A stretch of 50,691 bases of DNA. It comes from a virus. The position numbers were made by a program, and so were the translations under genes. The notes under the pieces were generated by a model. That model was not told the DNA's origin and searched no databases. It saw only the letters and a list, made by a program, of their open reading frames with translations. The stretch covers positions 1 to 50,691 of the IMG/VR virus record IMGVR_UViG_3300048549_001834; one strand, written 5' to 3'. Position 1 is the stretch's first letter, and the number at the start of each line of letters is the position of its first letter. Positions 15,057 to 22,784 of the stretch are shown piece after piece.

Positions 15057-16270
15057 AATGAATTGTAAATTTTTATATCTTCTTTATATAACCCTTCAAT
15101 CTTTGACACAAACTTATCTTCTTTTAGAAATTTTAATAACTTTTTTTTGACAGCATTATTACTTGTTCGATTTAAATTAGGAGCCTTTCCAAGACCAAGG
15201 TCTTTAGATAATTGGTCTAAATTTTCCATTTTATAAATCTTAAACCTATCATCATTATTCAAATAAAAAGATTGAGGGAATGTATGAGGTTCAAAAAAGC
15301 CGTTTTCTATAATATATTCGGTAAAAGACTTAAACTTTTCTATATCATCTAATATTTTATTGATATTGTCCAAATCGTTTATTACATCATTTGACAAATT
15401 TAAATTATGATGATATCTACACTTTGGATAATCTGGAGCTGGGTACATGACTTCAATGAAGCCAGAAACGTATCTTTCTACAGGCTCTCTTATTACAGTA
15501 AAACCATTATAATCTTCTGGTATATCTGTATCTGAAAGAGTGTTGCACCCAGTGAAAACTCTTAATGTAGTTGATGCACATTTGGGTATTCCTAAAAACC
15601 CTAACTTTCTATCATGATTATACCATATTACAATATCAGCGTTTGCCATTTTATTTTTAAATTTAAACAATCCAAAACCAGTCTCATGGCACCAATTTCC
15701 CATACTATACTTTTCTCCTTCCCACTCTTCGTAAAATCTTCCTTTATCATTTAATTTTATATCATCCATAAAGATTATAGAATTATTTTTTAACTTATTT
15801 TTATAGGCTTTAAATTCACTATCAACTTGCTTGTAATAATGAATAGTATCTGAAAACAAAAAATCTATTGACTCATTTTCAAATAACGAAACTATGCCAT
15901 CACTAACACAATCACCATAAATGACATTTACTCTACCATCATCAAAGAAAGATTTTGGCATAACACGAAGATCTTTTATTATATCTATTGTATAGAATTT
16001 TTGATTATCCTTTAAGGCATCATATATGGCCAACGTGCTCATTCCCTCTCTGTTGCCCAATTCAACTATTATCGCATCATCTGGTAGGCTTTTAACTACA
16101 TTGTGAATTAATGTGAAATAGCCATGAACCTTTCCTTTATTGGGAAAAGTTTCATTGTTTAGGTAAGACTTTAGTGCGGGTTCAATCGCATTTAAATGCT
16201 CCTTGTGAGCCGTCCATTTAATCGTTGGATTGTTTTTTGTTTTTTCTATTAAATTTTTTAAGTTTGTCAT
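15053..16270 (-). CDS. class I methyltransferase fused to a sulfotransferase domain
   Basis: A 405-residue two-domain protein. Residues about 55-205 form a class I SAM-dependent methyltransferase: IVELGNREGMSTLA (68-81) as motif I, FYTIDII (102-108), and FLFSDTIHYYKQ...IIFMDDI (137-171), like the Methyltransf_24 group. Residues about 222-405 form a sulfotransferase: LGFLGIPKCASTTLR (223-237) is the PAPS 5'-phosphosulfate loop and VIREPVERYVSGF (259-271) the 3'-phosphate site. It overlaps the next gene by four bases. The fusion predicts two modifications, methylation and sulfation, on one glycan or acceptor. Both active sites look intact. The sugar acceptor is unknown. Confidence 0.8.
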   Translation of the reverse strand: MTNLKNLIEKTKNNPTIKWTAHKEHLNAIEPALKSYLNNETFPNKGKVHGYFTLIHNVVKSLPDDAIIVELGNREGMSTLAIYDALKDNQKFYTIDIIKDLRVMPKSFFDDGRVNVIYGDCVSDGIVSLFENESIDFLFSDTIHYYKQVDSEFKAYKNKLKNNSIIFMDDIKLNDKGRFYEEWEGEKYSMGNWCHETGFGLFKFKNKMANADIVIWYNHDRKLGFLGIPKCASTTLRVFTGCNTLSDTDIPEDYNGFTVIREPVERYVSGFIEVMYPAPDYPKCRYHHNLNLSNDVINDLDNINKILDDIEKFKSFTEYIIENGFFEPHTFPQSFYLNNDDRFKIYKMENLDQLSKDLGLGKAPNLNRTSNNAVKKKLLKFLKEDKFVSKIEGLYKEDIKIYNSL

Positions 16271-16296
16271 GTTGTATGTATTTTTGGATTGGCTTT

Positions 16297-17103
16297 TTAT
16301 TGGGTATTGATGTAATTAGTGTATTTGGTTTTTTTTTGAAAACTAGTGATATTTTCAACATCATATTCCATGGCTTTATCCATGAATATATGACATCTTT
16401 CACGATCTATTTTATCATGAATACCATATCTAACATAAATGAATGTCTTCTCTATTGGTTGTAAATCACCGCTCGTACTAGCGCCTTTCCCTTCGTCTAG
16501 ATAATAACCGCCATTACCCTCCGAAAACATCACATCGCCATTATGAGCTAATCTAATAGCGAAGTCAAAATCAGCGCCAGATTTAAGTTGCTCATCAAAG
16601 TATCCAGCTTTGAGACATATTGATTTTCTGAACATAAAGAATGGCCCTAAAACCATTCCTCTCTTATATTCTGATTCATCATATTTTCTATGGTCAATCT
16701 GTCTGCCAGCTTTAGCTCCAAATGAATTAACTATTTGAAAATTGGTGTTGACGATATCCACACCTTCATTTTCATCTAACACTTTCATTTGACTTTCAAG
16801 TGATTCTGGGGTTCTTAAATCGTCTATATTCCAAATCGTTAAGTATTCGCCAGAAGCTTCCTTAATGCATGTGTTCATTGAAACACCGATTGGGTCTACT
16901 GGTTTTGTAATGATATGTTTGATAACACCATCTGGGTATTTCTCAATATATGATTGAACCAGTTCCACTTCCCAATCTTCTGGGTCGTTATGATCTAACA
17001 CAACTTCGAAGTTTGGGAATAGTGTTTGTTGTTCTAATTCTTCTAAGAACTTTGGGAGATATTCTCCCATCTTATAGCATGGTGTAATTGTACTGACTTT
17101 CAT
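16297..17103 (-). CDS. glycosyltransferase family 2
   Basis: A 268-residue GT-A enzyme: MKVSTITPCYKMGEYLPKFL at the start, VVLDHNDPEDWE near 34-45, then EYLTIWNIDDLRTPESLE (about 86-103). NIDD stands where GT2 enzymes carry DxD or DDD, so metal binding may use the two Asp only. GPFFMFRKSICLKAGYFDEQLKSGADFDFAIRLA (about 152-185) is the usual acceptor-side GxF...ExD region, with D177 in the ADFDF motif. It follows the FkbM remnant by 6 bases. Confidence 0.83.
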   Translation of the reverse strand: MKVSTITPCYKMGEYLPKFLEELEQQTLFPNFEVVLDHNDPEDWEVELVQSYIEKYPDGVIKHIITKPVDPIGVSMNTCIKEASGEYLTIWNIDDLRTPESLESQMKVLDENEGVDIVNTNFQIVNSFGAKAGRQIDHRKYDESEYKRGMVLGPFFMFRKSICLKAGYFDEQLKSGADFDFAIRLAHNGDVMFSEGNGGYYLDEGKGASTSGDLQPIEKTFIYVRYGIHDKIDRERCHIFMDKAMEYDVENITSFQKKTKYTNYINTQ

Positions 17104-17109
17104 ATTCTT

Positions 17110-17262
17110 TTATTTATAAAACAAAACGTCCCTCTGAAAAACTTCACCTTTCTGAAATAGTCCATGGAACTCACCAACATTAGCACCAATATCTAATATT
17201 TTCTTAGGTTTAAACCCTTGATTACTTAACTTTACTAATCTGTTTTTAACTCCGCTACTCAT
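17110..17262 (-). pseudogene. N-terminal remnant of an FkbM-type methyltransferase
   Basis: A 50-codon frame starts at the ATG at 17260-17262, overlapping the upstream SDR gene by 8 bases. It reads as the start of an FkbM-like methyltransferase: a helix (RLVKLSNQGFKPKK) and the SAM motif ILDIGANVGEFHGLF at about residues 24-38. It then ends after a few residues at a TAA. A functional FkbM protein needs about 200 residues, so this is a truncated remnant, probably left by recombination between the GT2 and SDR modules. A complete FkbM gene exists at 19804-20427 but is not its obvious parent. It could still be expressed as a short peptide. Confidence 0.6.
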
Positions 17263-18046
17263 GTTTAAACTCTTTTACCATTCTTGTTAAGCCTTCTTTT
17301 AGGAAAACACTTGGCTCCCAACCAGGAACAAAGTCTTTATTATCGATTAATAGACTATCACCTAATTTTTCACCCCTGACAACCTTACAATCTGTAATTT
17401 CACTTATTAGAAGCGCTAAATCAATTAATTTAACCCACTCACCAGTTGATAGATCATATGTCTTGCTCCTGTCCTTAATGTCAAATGCTTTAACTAACCC
17501 ATTACACACATCGTCTATGTGAATATATTGTCTAAATTCTTCACCCATTGTGAGCATGTTAATTTCCTTATTAGTCATTGCTTGAAATATGAAGTCAGAA
17601 ACTACATGACTTCTTTCTGTGAAATCCTCATTATAACCGTAAATGTTCCATAGCCTAACAGCTATACCATGCTTTGATAGTTTGGTCCACACTTCACCCA
17701 TTTGTTTCTGTACACCATAAACAGTGTCAGTAACATCTGCTAATTGGGATGAAATAAACACAAACGGAATATCCATGATTTGTTTAAACACATTAAGCAT
17801 TAACTCATTATTCCATGTCATTTGTGTTTCTTGACTACCCTCTTTGTAAAGATATTTAGAACCACCAACATCCCACGCTAAGAAATAAACTCTATTAACA
17901 CCGTCTAATGGTAATTCTCCAAGCCTAGCGTCTTGCGTAACACTATTCTTTATATCATATTCTATAACTTGATCCCCAAGGTCTCTTAAGTGCCTACATA
18001 ACTGCGTACCTAAGAAACCTCCAGAACCTATTACTAAATTTTTCAT
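17255..18046 (-). CDS. NAD-dependent epimerase/dehydratase (extended SDR)
   Basis: A 263-residue extended SDR for a nucleotide sugar. It has NLVIGSGGFLGTQLCRHL (GxxGFLG, residues 3-20), SSQLADV (about 98-104) in place of the catalytic Ser region, and YGVQKQMGE (about 109-117) with the Tyr-x3-Lys pair. FRQYIHIDDVCNGL (about 171-184) is the usual sugar-dehydratase C-domain motif. The exact substrate is unknown. Its start overlaps the stop of the adjacent SDR by one base, so the two probably act on the same sugar. Confidence 0.82.
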   Translation of the reverse strand: MKNLVIGSGGFLGTQLCRHLRDLGDQVIEYDIKNSVTQDARLGELPLDGVNRVYFLAWDVGGSKYLYKEGSQETQMTWNNELMLNVFKQIMDIPFVFISSQLADVTDTVYGVQKQMGEVWTKLSKHGIAVRLWNIYGYNEDFTERSHVVSDFIFQAMTNKEINMLTMGEEFRQYIHIDDVCNGLVKAFDIKDRSKTYDLSTGEWVKLIDLALLISEITDCKVVRGEKLGDSLLIDNKDFVPGWEPSVFLKEGLTRMVKEFKHE

Positions 18047-18972
18047 TATAACCTCGCTTTATACCATTCAATAGTCTTACTTAGACCTTCTTTGAATGTG
18101 TGAGTCTTAGTCCAGCCTAAGCCTTTTAATTTATCAGCCGACATATATTGGAATGGAATCTCAATAAAGTCCTTATCAGCAATTTCATACCCACCTTTAT
18201 ATTCCATTATTTCTGAGATAATTTCTACTACTTCTTGAATCGTATAGAATTCACAATCACCAATATTGTAAATCTCACCTGGAACACCGTTATCAGCCAT
18301 TAATAGGTAAGCGTCAACTACATCTTCAATGAAAACAAATTCACGTTTGAATTCTAATACCCCAGAATAAATCCTAGGCTTCGTTCCGTTCTTAATATTT
18401 CTAATCGTGTTTGGTATAATCCTAGATAAGTTCATATCTCTAGGGCCGTAGATGTTAGCACATCTAATCACATTCACGTTTAAGTTATATGTTTTGTTGT
18501 AGGATTGTGCGATTAAGTCAGAACATGCTTTGGATGTTGAGTATGGGTCATCTGGCTGTAATTTCATATCCTCGGTATACGGTAATTTATCGTGAGTACC
18601 ATAAGCTTTATCAGATGAAGCCATAACCACTTTAATTAAAGGATTAATCTTTCTGACTCCATCCAATATATTAATCGTACCTATGACATTACTCATATAA
18701 CAATTTAATGGATTCTTATCAGCAATCTTAACAATTGACATTGCAGCTAGGTGATAGATTAAATCAACCTCATAATCGGCAATAACCCTATCAATGAGTT
18801 GCGTATTAGTTATATCGCCATATATAATAGTACATTTATCTAAGATATCTTTTTGGCTCTTTCTGTTGATATCCCTAACGATTCCAATTACATTGTTACC
18901 TCTTTCTAATTCTCGTTTGGCTATCGAAGACCCAACAAAACCGTTTATACCTGTTATTAAAACATTCTTCAT
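18046..18972 (-). CDS. nucleotide-sugar 4,6-dehydratase/epimerase (CDP-glucose-dehydratase-like)
   Basis: A 308-residue extended SDR. NVLITGINGFVGSSIAKREL (3-22) binds NAD(P). LIYHLAAMSIVKIADKNP (about 75-92) is the core strand. SSDKAYGTHDKLPYTED (about 119-135) is the phrase I know from CDP-glucose 4,6-dehydratases and relatives. YSTSK (about 144-148) is the catalytic Tyr-Lys pair, and CANIYGPRDMNLSRIIP follows. It overlaps the following GT by 4 bases. It likely makes a 4-keto-6-deoxy sugar nucleotide distinct from the GDP-fucose route; this is inference. Confidence 0.83.
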   Translation of the reverse strand: MKNVLITGINGFVGSSIAKRELERGNNVIGIVRDINRKSQKDILDKCTIIYGDITNTQLIDRVIADYEVDLIYHLAAMSIVKIADKNPLNCYMSNVIGTINILDGVRKINPLIKVVMASSDKAYGTHDKLPYTEDMKLQPDDPYSTSKACSDLIAQSYNKTYNLNVNVIRCANIYGPRDMNLSRIIPNTIRNIKNGTKPRIYSGVLEFKREFVFIEDVVDAYLLMADNGVPGEIYNIGDCEFYTIQEVVEIISEIMEYKGGYEIADKDFIEIPFQYMSADKLKGLGWTKTHTFKEGLSKTIEWYKARL

Positions 18973-19811
18973 AATAAGTTCATTATTGTTAAAATATTAT
19001 TTGTAGCTTTCTCTATTGATAAATTTTCCATCACATATTCCCTTGGTTTATAATTTGACAGATTCTCGGTTAAGTCATTATAAGCTTTTTCTAAATCTTC
19101 GCCATTGTCAAAATTAATACCACATCTTTCGTCCCAGTAAGGTATTGAGGTTGCCTTAATCTTGTATTTTTCACCTCTATCAACCCAATGAGTTACATCC
19201 CAAACTAAAAGTGGTAAATTACAACTCATCATTTCTTGAATTGCTATACCCTGACTTTCTGTGTTGTCTAAAATTATTCCATATTTGCTTTTTGTAATAA
19301 CGTCTATAAATTGAGCCTCATTATATTTCCCGTATTCCACAAGAACAAAAGATTGTTTTTTTTCTTTTAAAAAATTTTTGATTATATTTAATTCTTCAGA
19401 ACTTCTTCTTTTGAAATAAATTAAACAGTCGTTAGTTTTTTCATTATTAGATTTGTCAGAAAAAAGGTCGGTATCTATACCAACCGCCCAAGTGCATATT
19501 TTCTCTGCTGGTATCCATTTTGAATAAAGATTTTTAACCCATTTGGAGGGGACGATAGTTTTTTGATATTTCTGTTCCATCATTATCCTGTCATCAATAG
19601 GTAGAACACAGATGTTTGGCCCTACAAAAGAATTGTTTATTAGATTCGATTGAATAGAATTGTGTTTATTTAAAAATACTGTAACAAACCCATTTTTTGG
19701 GTTCGGATCATTGTGAGAATAATTAACCCCCAAGGATTCTAAACCTTTTTGTAGGTTATTATAGACTTTTTGTGGGCCCATAGAGCAATGATTATAGCAA
19801 AGATTAATCAT
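18969..19811 (-). CDS. glycosyltransferase, GT-B type
   Basis: A 280-residue protein with a GT4-like C-terminal half. Residues about 86-115 read IVPSKWVKNLYSKWIP...WAVGIDTDLFS, the usual hinge and first loop of the C-domain. CLIYFKRRSSEELNIIKNFL (about 127-146) and KYGIILDNTESQGIAIQEMMSCNLPLLVWD (about 170-199) follow, containing the E-x-x-G-I-A-x-x-E sugar-nucleotide motif. The N-terminal domain is shorter than in GT4 enzymes. It overlaps both neighbours (4 and 8 bases). Confidence 0.7.
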   Translation of the reverse strand: MINLCYNHCSMGPQKVYNNLQKGLESLGVNYSHNDPNPKNGFVTVFLNKHNSIQSNLINNSFVGPNICVLPIDDRIMMEQKYQKTIVPSKWVKNLYSKWIPAEKICTWAVGIDTDLFSDKSNNEKTNDCLIYFKRRSSEELNIIKNFLKEKKQSFVLVEYGKYNEAQFIDVITKSKYGIILDNTESQGIAIQEMMSCNLPLLVWDVTHWVDRGEKYKIKATSIPYWDERCGINFDNGEDLEKAYNDLTENLSNYKPREYVMENLSIEKATNNILTIMNLL

Positions 19812-20427
19812 TTTGTTTTATGTACAAAGCATCCCCCCATTCGTATTTAGTCATTGCTGTTGCAACTCGTTTAAATTCATACTTTTCTAAATATTCATCT
19901 ATTTGCGAAACCAACGCACAATCTTTATACAAAAAATTAGTATTTACTTCTGTGTAAATATATTTGACTGATCGCAAGCAATCACCGAAACCTTTTAATG
20001 CTAAAAGTTCCGCGCCTTGGATATCGATATTAACAAAATCATAATCTTGAATGTTAATAGAGTTCTCTTTAATTAAAGTGTCGATTCTGCTTGATTTCAC
20101 TTTTATGGTTTCAGTCACATGTATATGCGGATGATGGGTTTTGTGTAAATCCAGATCTAGTATTGAGCTAGATTCTCCATTATTAGTTATATTGAAATCG
20201 TAAATTTTATTATCTACATCTGAGACCGCACATCCAAAAACACTTTCCAGAGGAGATGTTAATGATTGATTGCGCTTAACAAGTTCAGGGTTGGCTTCGA
20301 TCCATATAATGTCCTTAATGCCACTCGCTAGATAATCTTCGCGCTCTTCCATTTTGTGAGCGCCAATATGGATGATCCCTTTTGGCTTTCCGTATTTAGC
20401 TACTATATCTTTGAATTTTATTAACAT
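19804..20427 (-). CDS. FkbM family methyltransferase
   Basis: A 207-residue SAM-dependent O-methyltransferase of the FkbM type. Motif I is GIIHIGAHKMEEREDYL (about 17-33), then IIWIEANPELVKRNQ (about 40-54), NNGESSSILDLD (about 82-93), and the FkbM-specific VNIDIQGAELLALKGF (about 132-147). FkbM proteins are often in glycan or exopolysaccharide clusters, methylating a sugar hydroxyl. It overlaps GT25 by 7 bases and the next GT by 8. All family motifs are present. Confidence 0.87.
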   Translation of the reverse strand: MLIKFKDIVAKYGKPKGIIHIGAHKMEEREDYLASGIKDIIWIEANPELVKRNQSLTSPLESVFGCAVSDVDNKIYDFNITNNGESSSILDLDLHKTHHPHIHVTETIKVKSSRIDTLIKENSINIQDYDFVNIDIQGAELLALKGFGDCLRSVKYIYTEVNTNFLYKDCALVSQIDEYLEKYEFKRVATAMTKYEWGDALYIKQND

Positions 20428-21059
20428 TGGTAATTTACGAACCTTTTTTCTAAGTCACTATAATCTGCGCGCTGATAGCCGCATCTTTTTAATTGAAACC
20501 ATTTATTATCTTGTGTTTGAAATTTCTTCCAGGCTTGATCGTATGCAAATAAGGAATGACAACCTTCTTTGGAGAGTTGCTCGATAGACTCTTTGATGTG
20601 AGTTATAATTTTTTTTGCAAAATTAATTTTTATAATATAAGCGGATGCAGTCTGAGAATTGTCGCAAAAGTAAACTAAACCTGAGTCATCGAGTTGGATG
20701 GCTGGTTTTATATTATTATAGCTTATTTGACATAAGTTAAAATCTGCAAAGTTTTCAGTGAAATAATTCCACCTGGAATTAAATTCAAAAGAATCTACCA
20801 AAGGATAAAAGTCGTCTTCTAAAATTAATACATAATTATAGTTTTTTGCTATAGCCTCTTCGAGCACTCCTAGATGAGACTTTGCGCAACCAACACTCCT
20901 CGAAGAGAGAGTTTTTTCGTGCGAAGTATTTACTCCAGAAAATCTAGTATACTCTTCCTTAGAGAAACCGAAAAAAGGCATTACCTTATCTTTCATCACT
21001 TGATTCCTATCAGTTCTGTGATCAAGATTTATATAATAACAATGGTTTATAAGTTTCAT
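20421..21059 (-). CDS. glycosyltransferase family 25
   Basis: A 212-residue GT25 enzyme of the type found in lipooligosaccharide synthesis (galactosyl- or glucosyltransferase). CYYINLDHRTDRNQVMKD (about 7-24) opens the domain. SRSVGCAKSHLGVLEEAI (about 53-70) and YVLILEDDFYPL (about 76-87) are the GT25 signatures, with EDD as the metal-binding triad. The donor sugar is unknown. It overlaps the FkbM gene by 7 bases. Confidence 0.85.
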   Translation of the reverse strand: MKLINHCYYINLDHRTDRNQVMKDKVMPFFGFSKEEYTRFSGVNTSHEKTLSSRSVGCAKSHLGVLEEAIAKNYNYVLILEDDFYPLVDSFEFNSRWNYFTENFADFNLCQISYNNIKPAIQLDDSGLVYFCDNSQTASAYIIKINFAKKIITHIKESIEQLSKEGCHSLFAYDQAWKKFQTQDNKWFQLKRCGYQRADYSDLEKRFVNYQC

Positions 21060-21060
21060 G

Positions 21061-21717
21061 TTATCCTATTAAAGCTGAGGCGACAGCCATGTCCTCGCAG
21101 CCCCCCATTAAGTTTTTAAATTTTTGAAATAATTTTTTTTGAGCAATAACTTTTTGTATAGATTTTTGCCCTAAACAATAACAACCACCAGCCCAATAGT
21201 TCGTAGCCCATTTGCTTTCTCCTATTTCAGAGATTAAAACTTCTGGCATAACAAAGAGTTTTTTTGATGAAGCCCAATTTCTAAATTGTTCGACAGTATT
21301 TCCTTGAATTGGAGTCAACCCATTATATTCACCAAAAACTCCTTCGTTATAAAATTTTTTCAAAAAATACTCAAAAGAAAACAACATGCTAGTTTTATTA
21401 TGGCGATTTTTAATTATATTACTATCTATTTTAAGTAAATGATCAAAATCAAAGAGTTTGCTGCATGCATCTATCATGTTATATGTTTTCATACATAGAT
21501 TATCGTAAGATTCTTCAGTTTTTAAAGTTAAAATATTATTTTTAAAAGAATACTCTTCTTTGATTGAGGGATCTGCCAGAACTTCAATAATTTCAAAATT
21601 ATCTCTAGAAGACACATCTTTAAACCAATCCGTGTCCTTTAATTCTGCGACAGATTCAGCGTCTTGTGCGCAAGTATAAATGCACACTAATATTTTACTT
21701 GTGGATAAAGTAGACAT
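21061..21717 (-). CDS. GT31-like (beta-1,3-galactosyltransferase-like) protein
   Basis: I start this protein at the ATG before STLSTSKILVCIYTCAQ (218 residues). The frame is open further upstream, with another ATG at 21727-21729, but starts far above would lie inside the preceding gene. It follows the GT31 outline: a first strand KILVCIYTC, LKIDSNII (about 96-103) in the place of the DxD, and YWAGGCYCLGQKSIQKVI (about 176-193). It ends with GGCEDMAVASALIG, where the EDM matches the E-D-V of GT31. GT31 is mainly eukaryotic but occurs in bacteria and large viruses. Donor and acceptor are unknown. Confidence 0.6.
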   Translation of the reverse strand: MSTLSTSKILVCIYTCAQDAESVAELKDTDWFKDVSSRDNFEIIEVLADPSIKEEYSFKNNILTLKTEESYDNLCMKTYNMIDACSKLFDFDHLLKIDSNIIKNRHNKTSMLFSFEYFLKKFYNEGVFGEYNGLTPIQGNTVEQFRNWASSKKLFVMPEVLISEIGESKWATNYWAGGCYCLGQKSIQKVIAQKKLFQKFKNLMGGCEDMAVASALIG

Positions 21718-22450
21718 CTTCTCTTTCATTTTGGTATTGTTTAAATTCACTACAAACAGGTTCGCCCATAATAAAATTTTTATCTTTAAATTGTGATCTA
21801 AGTAAATACTGGCAAAGCCACATATCTGAATTAAATTCTGGAACACCCATAGATTCCCTAACCTCTACAAATTTAGAATAAAAGTTAGACATGTCTTCAT
21901 GAGTTCCGCCAACTACTCCCATATTAATTAAATCCCACGAATCAATGTTTAGCATAAACATCATTTTATCCTCGAAATTAAATTTGTCATGAACATTTAA
22001 ATAATCGCCAAAATGCTTAAGCTTAATGCTGTCTTTACATGCGAAGTAAGATATGTCGGGATGATCCTTGATTAAGTTCACTGGGTTCTTTACAACCTTT
22101 ACATCTGAAGCATCAGCATGAAAAACGTAATTAAATTTATTCTCTTTTAAAAAATCATTGAAACAAAAAAACCGATAATCATTATTTGAGTATTCGAAGT
22201 CTCCTACTTTTATAAATTTTATATCTTCTGTTGTATATTGCTCAACAAAAGCGTCAGAAAGATTATCGTGAAATATAAAACCTTTTAATTTTAATTTATC
22301 AACTGATTCATACCAAGGTTTAATGTATTCAATTTCATTGTTCTGCACTTTACCATCCGCAGCCCTTCCTACGACATAAGCATCAGTTGGGCTATTTGGG
22401 TGTTTCTTTTTAGAAAAATAAGAAGTTAGAATAGCTATTGAATCTGACAT
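21695..22450 (-). CDS. putative glycosyltransferase, GT-A fold
   Basis: A 251-residue protein beginning IAILTSYFSKKKHPNS (5-20). A DxD-like motif stands in YVFHADASDVKVVKNP (about 109-124), which is the best sign of a GT-A glycosyltransferase. It has AACKDSIKLKHFGDYL-type polar stretches and WDLINMGVVGGTHEDMSNFY (about 172-191), a G-V-V-G-G loop typical of sugar-transferring enzymes of the DUF616/GT34-like kind. The precise family is not certain. It is the first gene of the glycan transcript: a TATAAT box ends 6 bases before the ATG and a terminator lies upstream. Confidence 0.6.
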   Translation of the reverse strand: MSDSIAILTSYFSKKKHPNSPTDAYVVGRAADGKVQNNEIEYIKPWYESVDKLKLKGFIFHDNLSDAFVEQYTTEDIKFIKVGDFEYSNNDYRFFCFNDFLKENKFNYVFHADASDVKVVKNPVNLIKDHPDISYFACKDSIKLKHFGDYLNVHDKFNFEDKMMFMLNIDSWDLINMGVVGGTHEDMSNFYSKFVEVRESMGVPEFNSDMWLCQYLLRSQFKDKNFIMGEPVCSEFKQYQNEREDVYFIHK

Positions 22451-22456
22451 TATATT

Positions 22457-22462
22457 ATTATA
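22457..22462 (-). promoter_or_regulatory. possible -10 box at the start of the glycan operon
   Basis: Minus-strand TATAAT followed by AATATA and the ATG of the first glycan gene. No -35 with more than a weak match is present at 16-18 bases. A terminator directly upstream (22484-22509) makes an independent promoter here likely. Confidence 0.45.
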
Positions 22463-22483
22463 TATTAACTTAGATAAAAATCC

Positions 22484-22509
22484 ATAAAAAAGGGGCGCAA
22501 AGCGCCCCT
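22484..22509 (-). terminator. rho-independent terminator
   Basis: On the minus strand an 8-bp stem AGGGGCGC / GCGCCCCT with a 3-base loop (22491-22509) is followed by six T residues (22485-22490). It ends transcription of the membrane/outer-membrane gene pair at 22537-23438, 28 bases after the stop codon, and separates it from the glycan operon. Confidence 0.9.
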
Positions 22510-22536
22510 AAATTAAACTCAATAAAGAGTTAGTTG

Positions 22537-22779
22537 TTACTTATCAGAACTTGTAGATTTCTGGAATAAGGCAACAATTAGCAAAAGCGTAATAACTCCT
22601 GCAAGACTTGCGCCTTGTCCTACAAATCCAGTAACTACTTCTTGGAGATTTCCAATTACATCAATTGGAGCTCCAGTACCGAATACAACTTGAGCGACAA
22701 CAAGAAGCCCAATTAGCGTTAATAACAAGCTAGTGACTCCACCAGCATAAGTTTTGATTATTTCTAACGTATTTTTCAT
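22537..22779 (-). CDS. small two-helix membrane protein (holin-like topology)
   Basis: An 80-residue protein with two hydrophobic helices (about 15-34 and 52-74) joined by a short loop rich in Gly/Asp/Val, with a charged C-terminus (QKSTSSDK). The size and topology fit a class II holin or a small coat or pilin-like protein, but no lysin lies beside it. Only a membrane location can be claimed. It follows the outer-membrane protein gene after 5 bases and is closed by a strong terminator, so these two form the end of a transcript. Its GC content is higher than the surroundings. Confidence 0.55.
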   Translation of the reverse strand: MKNTLEIIKTYAGGVTSLLLTLIGLLVVAQVVFGTGAPIDVIGNLQEVVTGFVGQGASLAGVITLLLIVALFQKSTSSDK

Positions 22780-22784
22780 AATAA

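Noticed and set aside
17104-17262. The FkbM-like start as a normal gene
   Set aside because: Only 50 codons; the fold needs about 200 residues. Listed as a remnant.
21718-21846. Upstream extension of the GT31-like protein
   Set aside because: It would lie inside the preceding glycosyltransferase in another frame; the family's first strand begins right after the later Met.
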